From DAISJD01 sp036821645 (GTDB lineage: Bacteria > Pseudomonadota > Alphaproteobacteria > ATCC43930 > CGMCC-115725), in assembly GCA_036821645.1 (NCBI GenBank), contig DAISJD010000001.1, forward strand, positions 1-64,000: a stretch of DNA of 64,000 nt. Reading direction: 5' to 3'. A model generated the notes under the pieces. That model did no database searches. It worked only from the letters and a program-made list of their open reading frames with translations, and was not told the DNA's origin. This document shows positions 1 to 8,105 of the stretch, one piece after another (the first letter of the stretch is position 1; each line of letters opens with the position of its first letter). The translations under genes and the position numbers were made by a program.

Positions 1-80
1 CCTTCACGAAACCTGATCGCGCGCGCCTGGAAAGTCTGATGGGCCGCATGCTGCAAAAACTCGACCGAGATATGACATAA
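1..80 (+). CDS. 3' end of an unidentified protein (partial)
   Basis: The window opens inside a frame that reads about 25 residues and ends at TAA (78-80). The visible tail is charged and helical-looking, ending RMLQKLDRDMT. The fragment is too short to assign to a family, and it is called a gene only because its composition resembles a normal C-terminus. Confidence 0.35.
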   Translation, partial: FTKPDRARLESLMGRMLQKLDRDMT

Positions 81-132
81 CCATGCAAGACTGCGCGCAC
101 GGCGTGTCCAGACCGATCCCACAACAGACGAT

Positions 133-163
133 AAAAAAAGCCACCGCCCTCAGGGGCGATGGC
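133..163 (-). terminator. Intrinsic terminator downstream of the first YdcH-like gene
   Basis: Arms 140-149 and 154-163 pair with one mismatch (GCCA-C-GCCC type stem, 4-nt loop). On the minus strand the stem is followed by seven T (133-139 are A on the plus strand). It lies 47 bp past the stop of the minus-strand YdcH-like gene, as expected for a rho-independent terminator. Confidence 0.7.
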
Positions 164-209
164 CTTCTTCCAGTCATATCCGTCCTGATCGGATATGCCA
201 CACACTATA

Positions 210-386
210 CTATACAGTGACCTGTCGCGCCAGATCGTTAATCGAATCTTTAATTCGCAGCTTCTCACGCTTCCACTCAGTCACCTTCTCGGCATCCGGC
301 AATGCTCGGCTGGTTTCCTTTTGAATGCTGTGCTCAAGTTGAGCATGCTTATCACGCAAACTGCGGATCCGGTCCTCGACAGCCAT
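210..386 (-). CDS. YdcH-like small protein (DUF465)
   Basis: A 58-residue protein starting MAVEDRIRSLRDKHAQLE and ending at TAG (212-210). The heptad-like charged helix, the central motif E.K.VTEWKREKL.IKD and the tiny size fit the YdcH/DUF465 family, which is common in Alphaproteobacteria and has no settled function. The start is supported by an AGGAGA ribosome-binding site a few bases upstream. It has its own terminator at 133-163. A second family member lies at 1890-2093. It is easily missed because of its length. Confidence 0.8.
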   Translation of the reverse strand: MAVEDRIRSLRDKHAQLEHSIQKETSRALPDAEKVTEWKREKLRIKDSINDLARQVTV

Positions 387-629
387 ATGACTCTCCTGGA
401 AGCATTGAACGACGCCTCAACGGTATCCCAATCGTCACAATTGTACAGACCCTTGACGCCATAGCTCGACCCTTGCGATATGCAAGAATATCGGGACTGG
501 AATGTTGAAAACATCAATCTCGCACACCATGTGTCGGCGGGTGCCGCCCGATCGCGCAATTGGCTTGACCCTATCCCCCTCGCCTGTTGAATAGAAGGCT
601 CCTGTTTCTCACCCGATCGATAGGCTTTT

Positions 630-1268
630 GTGACTATGGCTTCCCCCACGCGCCTGATCATCGGCATCACCGGTGCCTCGGGTGTGCGCTATGGCGTGCG
701 CCTTTTGGAACTCTTGCAACCCTTACCGGTCGAAACCCATCTGGTTTTGTCCCGGTCGGCGGAAATCACCATCGCCCTTGAAACCGGTCTGAAAATTGCC
801 GACGTCATCGATCTTGCCGATCACCATTACGCAGCAAGCGACATAGCCGCCCCCTTGGCATCCGGCTCGTTTCGCACGCTCGGCATGATCATCGCCCCCT
901 GCTCGATCCGCAGCCTGTCGGAAATCGCAACCGGCGTCACCAGCAGTCTCTTGACCCGGGCCGCCGATGTCATCCTCAAGGAACGCCGACGTCTTGTGCT
1001 GATGGTGCGGGAAACCCCCCTCCATACGGGGCATTTGCGATCCATGGTTCACCTGTCGGAACTGGGTGCGATCATTGCGCCCCCGGTCCCCGCTTTCTAT
1101 GCCCAGCCTCAATCCCTCGACGAGATGGTCGATCACACCCTGGGACGCATTTTGGATCTCTACGATCTCGATTCCGGCACGGTGCGGCGTTGGGACGAAA
1201 CCACCCGTCAGCACCCGGCAGGCCAGCGCAGACCGGCAAAGGCACGCGATACGGACGCCCCCGCATAA
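630..1268 (+). CDS. ubiX: Flavin prenyltransferase UbiX
   Basis: A 212-residue protein of the UbiX/Pad1 family, which prenylates FMN to make the prenyl-FMN cofactor used by the UbiD decarboxylase in ubiquinone synthesis. The N-terminus carries the flavin-binding GITGASGVRYG loop. The middle has IIAPCSIRSLSEIATG and KERRRLVLMVRETPLH, the family's signature blocks, and the C-terminal part has GAIIAPPVPAFYAQPQSLDEMVDHTLGR split over the last third. The start is GTG at 630 or, equally possible, ATG at 636. The 3' end overlaps by 61 bp the convergent TIGR02444 gene. The C-terminal tail after ETTRQ is basic and probably disordered. Confidence 0.95.
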   Translation: MTMASPTRLIIGITGASGVRYGVRLLELLQPLPVETHLVLSRSAEITIALETGLKIADVIDLADHHYAASDIAAPLASGSFRTLGMIIAPCSIRSLSEIATGVTSSLLTRAADVILKERRRLVLMVRETPLHTGHLRSMVHLSELGAIIAPPVPAFYAQPQSLDEMVDHTLGRILDLYDLDSGTVRRWDETTRQHPAGQRRPAKARDTDAPA

Positions 1269-1666
1269 AGGTGCAGATTGGCAGCCGCAAGATCGGGGCC
1301 GGGCGGCTCGCAATCGGCGGACAATGCTTGAAAACAAGCAATCAGCCGAGATTGCGCCCCGCGTTCGGCATCAAGTTCAAGCCGCTTCAGCGCACGATAG
1401 AGTGTGCCGTCACCGACAAGATCGCGCGCGACCCGGCGGATCCGGCGGATCGGCGTCACGACCAATATGCGCCAGGGACAAAGTGCGCGCCGAAGGCGGC
1501 GCAGCATCGGTGCCGAAAGCCGGACCCCCAATTCTTCACCGGTAAAAATGCAAAACAACAGGAGATTCACATCCAGACCGCGCCGATCCTGGTGTTCTAG
1601 ACATAATTTCGCAACGGATGGGTTGCTATAGAGGGTGCCGCTATAGGTCCAAAAAGTTTCTGCCAT
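1208..1666 (-). CDS. TIGR02444 / DUF2390 family protein
   Basis: A 152-residue protein beginning MAETFWTYSGTLYSNPSV. The early block EHQDRRGLDVNLLLFCIF matches the characteristic QD..G.DVN.LLF motif of TIGR02444/DUF2390, a proteobacterial family of unknown function. A start at 1666 was chosen because the conserved block begins immediately after it; longer in-frame starts exist up to 1750 but add non-conserved residues. The C-terminus overlaps the end of ubiX on the opposite strand. Confidence 0.85.
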   Translation of the reverse strand: MAETFWTYSGTLYSNPSVAKLCLEHQDRRGLDVNLLLFCIFTGEELGVRLSAPMLRRLRRALCPWRILVVTPIRRIRRVARDLVGDGTLYRALKRLELDAERGAQSRLIACFQALSADCEPPGPDLAAANLHLYAGASVSRAFAGLRWPAGC

Positions 1667-1889
1667 GTGATTTTTCACACCGATCCCCCGTGCCATCCTG
1701 CCCCACGATTTGCTATACTGGCTGATCACCGTGCAGGCTATCGCTCTCAAAACCTGTCTTTCTCACCCATGGCCGTGTTTTATCGACCCGGCCTGTGCTG
1801 CCAGATCCGATGATCGCCCGCGATGATCGACAGGCGGCACGGCGATCCCGCCCCGCCAATCGGCCCACTCTTTTGTCATTGATGCTCCC

Positions 1890-2093
1890 ATGGATCTTGA
1901 TACCGAAGCGATTCGCGAAAAACTCACCAGCTTAAAAAGCGAGCATCGTGATTTGGATGACATCATCGCCCAACTCGCGCGGAGCGAGACGGCTGACCAA
2001 TTGCAAATCCAACGGTTCAAAAAGCGCAAACTCGCCCTGAAAGACCACATGGCGCGGCTTGAAAGCATGTTGTTGCCCGACATCATCGCCTAA
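1890..2093 (+). CDS. YdcH-like small protein (DUF465)
   Basis: A 67-residue, almost entirely helical protein (starts MDLDTEAIREKLTSLK). It has the family pattern LK.EHRDLDD.I followed by QRFKKRKLALKDHMARLE, typical of YdcH/DUF465. It is a paralogue of the gene at 210-386, but with a longer N-terminus. It stands alone between the TIGR02444 gene and the convergent TerC-like gene, whose stop lies 22 bp beyond. Function unknown. Confidence 0.85.
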   Translation: MDLDTEAIREKLTSLKSEHRDLDDIIAQLARSETADQLQIQRFKKRKLALKDHMARLESMLLPDIIA

Positions 2094-2115
2094 AACGGGC
2101 CCAACCCCACCCAGA

Positions 2116-2718
2116 TCAGGGGGAAACATGGGCAAGCACTTCGAGGCCACCCTGGTGGATCATCGACAGCGCAACGCCCGTCACGATCAAGAGCCCAAAC
2201 CAGACGATGACGGGATAGCGCTGGAGCAAGCGGGCAATCAAGGTCGAGGCGAATCCCATCAAGGCGATCGACAAAACCAACCCCACGACCATGGCTTCCA
2301 CATGATCGCGTGCCGTCCCGGCGACGGCCAACACATTGTCGAGCGACATCGAAATATCGGCGAGAACGATCTGCACCAAGGCGGTTTTCAGGCTCTTCGG
2401 ACGGTCCGCCGTATCGGAACTGCCCGCCATATTTGAGGCCCGGCTGTGCAAAATCTCGCGCAGCATCTTCCACGCAACCCACAGCAACAGCAACCCACCG
2501 GCAAGGGTCAATCCGATGAGGGTCAAAAGATTGACGGCCACAAATGAAAATGAAAGGCGCAACACCGTCGCAACGGCAATGCCATAGAAAATGGCCCGAC
2601 GCCGATCTGCCTCTTTGAGGCCAGCTGCCGCCATCCCAACAACGATCGCATTGTCGCCTGCCAAGGCAACATCGATCAACACCACCTGCATGAGCACGAA
2701 AAGACTATTTAAATCCAA
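2116..2718 (-). CDS. TerC/YjbE family integral membrane protein
   Basis: A 200-residue polytopic membrane protein with about six hydrophobic segments. The two TerC hallmarks are visible: DVALAGDNAIVVGMA near residue 16 and LADISMSLDNVLAVAG near residue 120. These acidic intramembrane motifs are thought to bind metal, and YjbE-type TerC proteins are linked to manganese export or metal loading of exported enzymes. The start appears to be TTG at 2718, five bases after a GAGG ribosome-binding site; a nearby ATG (2723) is out of frame. No riboswitch-like structure was recognised in the 207 bp upstream. Confidence 0.9.
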   Translation of the reverse strand: MDLNSLFVLMQVVLIDVALAGDNAIVVGMAAAGLKEADRRRAIFYGIAVATVLRLSFSFVAVNLLTLIGLTLAGGLLLLWVAWKMLREILHSRASNMAGSSDTADRPKSLKTALVQIVLADISMSLDNVLAVAGTARDHVEAMVVGLVLSIALMGFASTLIARLLQRYPVIVWFGLLIVTGVALSMIHQGGLEVLAHVSP

Positions 2719-2925
2719 AACATCCTCACCTGTGTTGTCTGGCCCGCACCATAACGGGCATCACACTGCTGCACACCCTCGATCGGTGGCCCGAACCACG
2801 GCGCAACGATCGGCGGATCGGGCGATGTGTATCTAAATCTCGTGTTTTTTCCGTGGCAACGACAGGTCCCGACACTTTATTTATCCGGTCTTGAGGGCCA
2901 CTCGACTGTCGATCGCCGCAGCCTC

Positions 2926-3417
2926 TCACCCCAAAAGCGACCGCAACCCGGCATAATCGCCCCCGGCATAGACGAGGGGTGCTCCCTCGTCAGAAAGCCG
3001 GACGGCAACGACTTCGGCAATGAAGATCGTATGCGTCCCGGCGGGAATCGCAGCCGTCACACGACAATCGAACACGGCATAAGCCCCGATCAAGGTCGGT
3101 GCCCCGGTTTCGAGCGGTGCCCAATCCCCATGGGTAAACCGTTCCGCCATCGCCAAGCTACCGCCGAAGCGGGCCGCATGGTCGCGATCCTTTTCGGCCA
3201 GGATATTGACTGCCAGAATGCGCGCATCCTGCAACGCATCATGGGCTTGGGTTTTTTGATTGACGCAACAGAGCAACGTCGGCGGCTCTGCCGTAACCGA
3301 ACAAACGGCCGTTGCCGTAAGGCCACGCCAATCCTGATCGATGGCCGTCGTCACGATTGAAACACCGGCGGCCAACCGACGCATCCCGGCTTTAAACTGA
3401 TCCGCTTTCTGCGTCAT
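2926..3417 (-). CDS. Flavin reductase (NADH:FMN oxidoreductase-like)
   Basis: A 163-residue single-domain protein of the flavin-reductase-like family (RutF/HpaC type). The N-terminus FKAGMRRLAAGVSIVTT, then GLTATAVCSVTAEPPTLLCCVN, then FAVN-like ILAVNILAE form the FMN-binding split barrel. The C-terminal block GTHTIFIAEVVAVRL is also typical. Such proteins supply reduced flavin to partner mono-oxygenases. No partner oxygenase is adjacent, so the physiological partner is unknown. ATG start at 3417. Confidence 0.9.
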   Translation of the reverse strand: MTQKADQFKAGMRRLAAGVSIVTTAIDQDWRGLTATAVCSVTAEPPTLLCCVNQKTQAHDALQDARILAVNILAEKDRDHAARFGGSLAMAERFTHGDWAPLETGAPTLIGAYAVFDCRVTAAIPAGTHTIFIAEVVAVRLSDEGAPLVYAGGDYAGLRSLLG

Positions 3418-3721
3418 GGCTCCATTCCGTCGTCAACAATGACTCTGCGCCCATCGATGGGGTTTGTCGGGCATTGAGCCTACCGTCATCACCCACCAAA
3501 TCGATCAAAGATGGCGGATATAAACTATATTGCAAGAGGCACCAGTCCCCCAGAAAGCTGCCCCCCATTCTGCGCAACCATCGGACGGATTGCCGTCCCT
3601 CCCTCATAAAAGCGCATGCTCGCAATTCTCTGGTAATAGTTTTCACGCTATAGAAGGGATATCGTCGCCCTGCGCCATGATTTTGGCCCCATGCGGCACT
3701 AGAAACGATTGGCCGATTGCC
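3418..3721. other. Intergenic region between divergent genes
   Basis: About 300 bp separate the flavin reductase and the FlhF-like gene, which diverge here. The plus frame is open from 3530, but the residues before 3722 do not resemble the family N-terminus. Nothing else was recognised. Confidence 0.4.
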
Positions 3722-4648
3722 ATGCGCCTAAAATTCGTCGCTGCTGAAAATCCCGATGAGACCGCGTTTCTCTCCGCCCTTGCCGAGCATGGCGATATGC
3801 TGCTGGTCGATGACGAGGTGAATGCCGACGGGTGTTTTGCGTTCTTGACCAAAGCCTCTCTCGCAACGCCCGTCGTGACGGATCGCGATCGGATTGCCAC
3901 CGCGCTTACCTGGCACGGGGTGGAGCAGCCATTTTTAGGCACACTTTTAGCGGCCTTATCAACAAAGGGCGGGCAAAAGCGACGACTCGCCGGGGCCTTG
4001 CGCGCCACCTTGCGCTTTACCGAACTGCCGCCGGCCGATCGCAGTCGATTCATGCTGGTCGGTCCGCCCGCCGCTGGAAAAACCACCTTAGTCGCCAAAT
4101 TGGCGGCACGTCCGGGCGAGAAAATTCCGGCGATTTTCACCACCGACTGGGTCCGTCCGGGTGGATTTGAGCAGTTGGCCGAATTTTTACGGGTCCTCGG
4201 ACACGAACCCATCGCCTTGGACCCGGACCATCTCTTACGGACGACCGCCCACGGCATGGACCCGGACGATCCGATTGCGACGGGCCCGGTGCTCATCGAT
4301 ACCGGGGGGATCGACGGTCACGATCACGCCGCCTGGTCCCAGTTGGGACAACTCGCCGCATCTCTCAATGTCGAACCGATTCTCGTCCTGCCGGCACCGA
4401 TTGCCCCGGACGAGGCCCAGTGCTTTGCCGAAGCCGCGATCACGATCGGGGCCAAAAAACTGATCGCAACCCGCCTCGATATCGGTCACCGAATGGGAGC
4501 CTTGCTCAAGGCCGCCCATTGCGGTCTGGCCTTGGCCGGTGGATGCACGACACCGCATTTTTCCTTCGGGCTGAAAACCTTGACGCCAGCCCTCACCGCC
4601 CACCACCTCCTCCTCAGTAGCAGCCCACACACAAATCCGTCAGCATGA
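3722..4648 (+). CDS. FlhF-like SRP-family GTPase
   Basis: A 308-residue protein with a signal-recognition-particle-type GTPase domain. G1 is GPPAAGKTT (about residue 112), a DxxRxGGxEQL block follows (DWVRPGGFEQL), G3 is LIDTGG, and G4 is ATRLD. The N-terminus MRLKFVAAENPDETAFLSAL resembles FlhF, which places polar flagella, but the basic B domain is short and no flagellar gene is adjacent. The start at 3722 was chosen by similarity to FlhF starts; ATG 3677 or TTG 3530 would lengthen it. Closest alternative: another SRP/FtsY-type GTPase. Confidence 0.65.
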   Translation: MRLKFVAAENPDETAFLSALAEHGDMLLVDDEVNADGCFAFLTKASLATPVVTDRDRIATALTWHGVEQPFLGTLLAALSTKGGQKRRLAGALRATLRFTELPPADRSRFMLVGPPAAGKTTLVAKLAARPGEKIPAIFTTDWVRPGGFEQLAEFLRVLGHEPIALDPDHLLRTTAHGMDPDDPIATGPVLIDTGGIDGHDHAAWSQLGQLAASLNVEPILVLPAPIAPDEAQCFAEAAITIGAKKLIATRLDIGHRMGALLKAAHCGLALAGGCTTPHFSFGLKTLTPALTAHHLLLSSSPHTNPSA

Positions 4649-4689
4649 ACCGACATGAGGACGTCATGCACAAACTATTGGTCGTTTGA

Positions 4690-5301
4690 TTAGGGCCGTT
4701 CGTTGGGCAGCAGCGAGTCCCGCCGCGCGCGCCGCGCGCGCCAGCGCAGGTAAAGCACGATCACCGCAACGAAGGTGAGAAACGCGGCCAAGGCACCATA
4801 TTGGGCGATCGGCCCCCAGGACCCAATGGTCTCGCTGATCGCGGCACCGAAAAAATAACCGGTCACGACGAAGCTCAACGACCAAATCCCGGCACCGATG
4901 AAATTCAAGAACATAAACCGCTTGATACTCATATCCGAAAGGCCGATCGCCACGGATGAGAAATTTCTGATTCCATAGATAAATCTGAAGGTTAAAACAA
5001 AAACCGTGCCCCATTCCCGCACCCAGCGATGCACCATGTCGATACGGCTTTGCACACCGGGATAATGACGCAGAACCGGCGGCCCCAGAATGCGCCCGGC
5101 AAAGAACCATGTCTGATCGCCGCAATAGCTGCCGAGCCATGCGCAGATGCAGAGATAATAAGGATTTATCAACCCATTGGCTGCCGCGATCGCGGCAAAA
5201 AAGACGAAAGTCTCACCTTCAAAGAACGTCCATGCGACCGTCAGAAAATAAAACCACAGGGGATTCTGTCGAATGGTATCGATCACCCAATCCATAGACA
5301 T
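4690..5301 (-). CDS. DedA/VTT-domain membrane protein
   Basis: A 203-residue membrane protein of the DedA family (undecaprenyl-phosphate or lipid flippase-like). Visible hallmarks are WTFFEGETFVFFAA (E..E..P-like re-entrant loop), GSYCGDQTWFFAGR, the arginine-containing FRFIYGIRNF, and a C-terminal transmembrane helix before the basic WRARRARRD tail. ATG start at 5301. It runs convergently with the FlhF-like gene and is monocistronic as far as can be seen. Confidence 0.9.
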   Translation of the reverse strand: MSMDWVIDTIRQNPLWFYFLTVAWTFFEGETFVFFAAIAAANGLINPYYLCICAWLGSYCGDQTWFFAGRILGPPVLRHYPGVQSRIDMVHRWVREWGTVFVLTFRFIYGIRNFSSVAIGLSDMSIKRFMFLNFIGAGIWSLSFVVTGYFFGAAISETIGSWGPIAQYGALAAFLTFVAVIVLYLRWRARRARRDSLLPNERP

Positions 5302-5658
5302 TCAGAGCTTCGCCTTATGTGCCGTCGCACGTTATGCCGTTTTGCATCGTTGCGTCATAAAACAGAACCGTGGCGAGCCCACCCTTGCGGATCCGACCGA
5401 CCTTGCGGCACTCTCCTCGCCCATCATGATGCGTGCCCCTTGATAGATCCTTACATTAGGCTCCGATTTCAAGTGGTGTTTTACAGATTTGGTACTTTAG
5501 GGGTGATCTCACGGTTTTCTGATGTCGGAAACCTTAAAAAAATTTAATCCCGAAGTCGCGACATTTTCAGAAAAAAAAGCGCATCTTATTGGTCAGTTCT
5601 CTATCGAGATGCGATACAATCCCGATCGTATTTTTTGGTACCAGGAGACGTTTTGTCG
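5302..5658 (+). promoter_or_regulatory. Control region upstream of degP
   Basis: A gene-free 357-bp stretch, AT-rich towards its right end. It includes an inverted repeat of CGCATCT (5580-5586) and AGATGCG (5607-5613), followed by GATACAAT, which could be a -10 region. An AGGAG ribosome-binding site lies at 5643-5647. The inverted repeat is a candidate operator, but no regulator is implied by sequence alone. Confidence 0.35.
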
Positions 5659-7284
5659 ATGATACGCCCTCTTCTTTCCCCTTGGGTACCAACCGGCCGC
5701 GCCAAAAATGCCTTGCTCGCCCTTGGGCTCGGCACGGCGCTCGCGGTCTGTCCCATCCCTTTTGCACCGAATGCAAATGCGGCAGCGGCCAACGCGACCC
5801 CCGGCAGCCTTGCTGAAAAACTGCCGAGTTTCGCACCGATCGTCGACCGGGTCGTCCCGGCCGTCGTCAACATCTCCGTCGTCCAAAAGGCGGGTGCGGC
5901 CCGCCCGGACGATCAAGGCGATGGCGAAGACGACGAAGACGAAGCGCCGACGCCGCGCCGCAATCCCCATAGCGGTCCGGGTGGCCCCGGCTTTCCGCAA
6001 CCGGGCCCTGGCGGCACGCCGTTCGACGATTTCCTGCGCCGCTTCTTCGAATTCGATCAGCAGCAACGCCGGGGCGCCGCCCCGCCGCAGGGCGGTCAGC
6101 GGGCCATGGCCTTGGGATCCGGGTTCATCATCGATGCCAGCGGCTATGTCGTGACCAACAATCACGTGGTCGGCGATGCGGAAAAAGTCACCGTGATTTT
6201 TGCCGACGACACGCGTCATCCGGCAAAAATCATCGGCAAGGATCCGCGCACCGATCTTGCCGTCTTGAAGATCGATGCGCCGCAACCGCTGCCTTTCGTC
6301 AAATTCGGCGATAGCGATACGGCCAAGGTGGGCGATTGGGTCATCGCGGTCGGCAATCCGTTCGGTTTGGGCGGCACCGTCACCAAGGGGATCATTTCGG
6401 CGCGCGGTCGTCCAATCGCCGATTCGAGCTATGTCGACTATCTCCAGATCGATGCGTCGATCAATCGCGGCAATTCCGGCGGTCCGACCTTCGATCTCGA
6501 CGGCAACGTCATCGGAATCAATACCGCGATATATTCGCCCAATGGCGGGTCGGTCGGCATCGGTTTCGCCATTCCCTCCAATACGGCGAAATCCGTGATC
6601 GAACAGCTCAAGACGAGCGGTCAAGTCAGTCGCGGTTGGCTTGGGGTGCAAATTCAAGAAGTCACCGCCGAAATCGCAAGCTCGCTCGGCCTCGATCACC
6701 CGGCCGGGGCCTTGGTTGCCGCCGTCGTCGACAACAGCCCCGCCGCCAAGGCGGGTGTCAAAGTCGGCGATTTGATCCAGAAATTCGACGGCAAGCCCGT
6801 CGAAAAGAGCCGCGACCTGTCGCGCTATGTCGCAGAAACCACGATCGGCAAAAAAGCCGATCTGCAATTGCTGCATGAAGGCAAACCCGCAACCCTTCAA
6901 GTCGCCATTGAAAAACTCGACGAAGGCAAGGTTGCAAGCCGGACCGACAATGCCGACGACCAGGACGATAAGGCCAACAAACTGACCGCCCTCGGCGTCA
7001 GCGTCACGAGCCTGACGGCCGATGCACGCAAGCGTCTCAATGTGCCGAAAGACGTACAGGGCGTCTTGGTCAGCCGCGTCAAGGCGGGCAGTCCCGCAGC
7101 GGAACGCGGTCTTGAGGCGGGCGACGTCATCGTCCAGGTCAATAGTCAACCGGTCGCCAAACCGGAAGACATCGCAACCCTGTTGAAACCCACGCCGCAA
7201 CCGGGCAAGGCCGTCCTGTTGTTGATCAGCAGGCGCGGTCAGAACGTCTTCATCGCCATTCCCCCTGAAGAGAAAAAGGGATAA
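5659..7284 (+). CDS. DegP/HtrA (Do family) periplasmic serine protease
   Basis: A 541-residue secreted protease/chaperone. It has an N-terminal signal peptide (about residues 1-40, ending NANAAA), a trypsin-like domain with catalytic His169 (NNHVVG), Asp199 (TDLAVLKI) and Ser273 (GNSGGP), and two PDZ domains (about 300-390 and 430-530, each with GWLG- or GVLV-type carboxylate loops). Between signal and protease lies an acidic then Gly/Pro-rich linker (DDQGDGEDDEDE, GPGGPGFPQPGPGG). It degrades or refolds misfolded envelope proteins. Start: ATG 5659 or TTG 5653, the latter better spaced from AGGAG. A two-component pair follows. Confidence 0.95.
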   Translation: MIRPLLSPWVPTGRAKNALLALGLGTALAVCPIPFAPNANAAAANATPGSLAEKLPSFAPIVDRVVPAVVNISVVQKAGAARPDDQGDGEDDEDEAPTPRRNPHSGPGGPGFPQPGPGGTPFDDFLRRFFEFDQQQRRGAAPPQGGQRAMALGSGFIIDASGYVVTNNHVVGDAEKVTVIFADDTRHPAKIIGKDPRTDLAVLKIDAPQPLPFVKFGDSDTAKVGDWVIAVGNPFGLGGTVTKGIISARGRPIADSSYVDYLQIDASINRGNSGGPTFDLDGNVIGINTAIYSPNGGSVGIGFAIPSNTAKSVIEQLKTSGQVSRGWLGVQIQEVTAEIASSLGLDHPAGALVAAVVDNSPAAKAGVKVGDLIQKFDGKPVEKSRDLSRYVAETTIGKKADLQLLHEGKPATLQVAIEKLDEGKVASRTDNADDQDDKANKLTALGVSVTSLTADARKRLNVPKDVQGVLVSRVKAGSPAAERGLEAGDVIVQVNSQPVAKPEDIATLLKPTPQPGKAVLLLISRRGQNVFIAIPPEEKKG

Positions 7285-7307
7285 GCCTTGACGGCGTGAG
7301 AGACGCG

Positions 7308-7348
7308 CTTACGGCGGCATTCATGCCAAACGGACTTGCCGCCGTAAG
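7308..7348. terminator. Hairpin between degP and the response-regulator gene
   Basis: An 11-bp perfect stem: CTTACGGCGGC (7308-7318) with GCCGCCGTAAG (7338-7348), 19-nt loop, 23 bp after the degP stop. There is no T-run, so it may be a weak terminator or an mRNA-stabilising structure separating degP from the two-component genes. Confidence 0.5.
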
Positions 7349-7427
7349 CCATATAAACGCTAAAAACGGCGACCCTCCTCTCAGAAGAGGGCGTCGTTCA
7401 CTTCCCCTCCAAGATCGAGACGACATC

Positions 7428-8105
7428 ATGAAGCTCTTGGTCGTTGAAGATGATCGCGAGGCTGCCGCCTTTCTCGTCAAGGGTTTGCGTGAAAGCGGCC
7501 ATACGGTCGACCATGCGGGCGATGGCCGTCAGGGTTTGTTTCTCGCCATGTCGGAAACGTTCGACGCCATGATCATCGACCGGATGCTGCCCGGTCTTGA
7601 TGGGCTGTCGATCATCGCGGCCCTGCGGGCGGCGGAAAACGTCACCCCGGTCCTCATCCTGTCCGCCCTCGACGCGGTAGACGACCGTGTGCGCGGGCTC
7701 AAGGCGGGCGGCGATGATTACCTCACCAAACCCTTTGCCTTTTCCGAACTGCAAGCCCGGCTCGAAGCCCTGTTGCGGCGCGGATCGCCCGCCAAAACCC
7801 AGACGAAGATTCGGGTCGGCGATATGGAAATCGATCTCTTGGCCAGGATCGTGCGCCGGGGCGATCAAGAAATCGAACTTCTGCCGCGCGAATTTCGTTT
7901 GCTCGAAGTATTGGCCCGTCATGCCGATAATGTCGTGACCCGCACCATGCTGTTGGAACAAGTTTGGGATTACCACTTCGATCCCCAAACCAACGTGATC
8001 GACGTCCATATCAGTCGGCTGCGCCAAAAAATCGACAAGGGTTTCGACAAACCAATGCTGCATACGGTACGGGGGGCAGGATACTGCCTGAGAGCCTTTG
8101 ATTGA
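7428..8105 (+). CDS. OmpR/PhoB-family response regulator
   Basis: A 225-residue regulator. The N-terminal receiver domain has acidic pair E7-D8-D9, phospho-acceptor Asp51 (MIIDRMLPG), conserved S/T (LILSALD) and Lys in DYLTKPF. The C-terminal winged-helix DNA-binding domain contains LLPREFRLLEVLARH and VWDYHFDPQTNVIDVHISRLRQK split across the recognition helix, ending HTVRGAGYCL. The ATG at 7428 is the natural receiver start. It overlaps the histidine kinase by 8 bp, so the pair is translationally coupled. Its position after degP suggests an envelope-stress role, by inference only. Confidence 0.93.
   Translation: MKLLVVEDDREAAAFLVKGLRESGHTVDHAGDGRQGLFLAMSETFDAMIIDRMLPGLDGLSIIAALRAAENVTPVLILSALDAVDDRVRGLKAGGDDYLTKPFAFSELQARLEALLRRGSPAKTQTKIRVGDMEIDLLARIVRRGDQEIELLPREFRLLEVLARHADNVVTRTMLLEQVWDYHFDPQTNVIDVHISRLRQKIDKGFDKPMLHTVRGAGYCLRAFD

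Noticed and set aside
5593..7200. A 535-codon open frame antisense to degP
   Set aside because: It mirrors the degP coding sequence, has low-complexity Arg/Asp-rich translation and no family features. degP itself has catalytic triad, signal peptide and PDZ domains.
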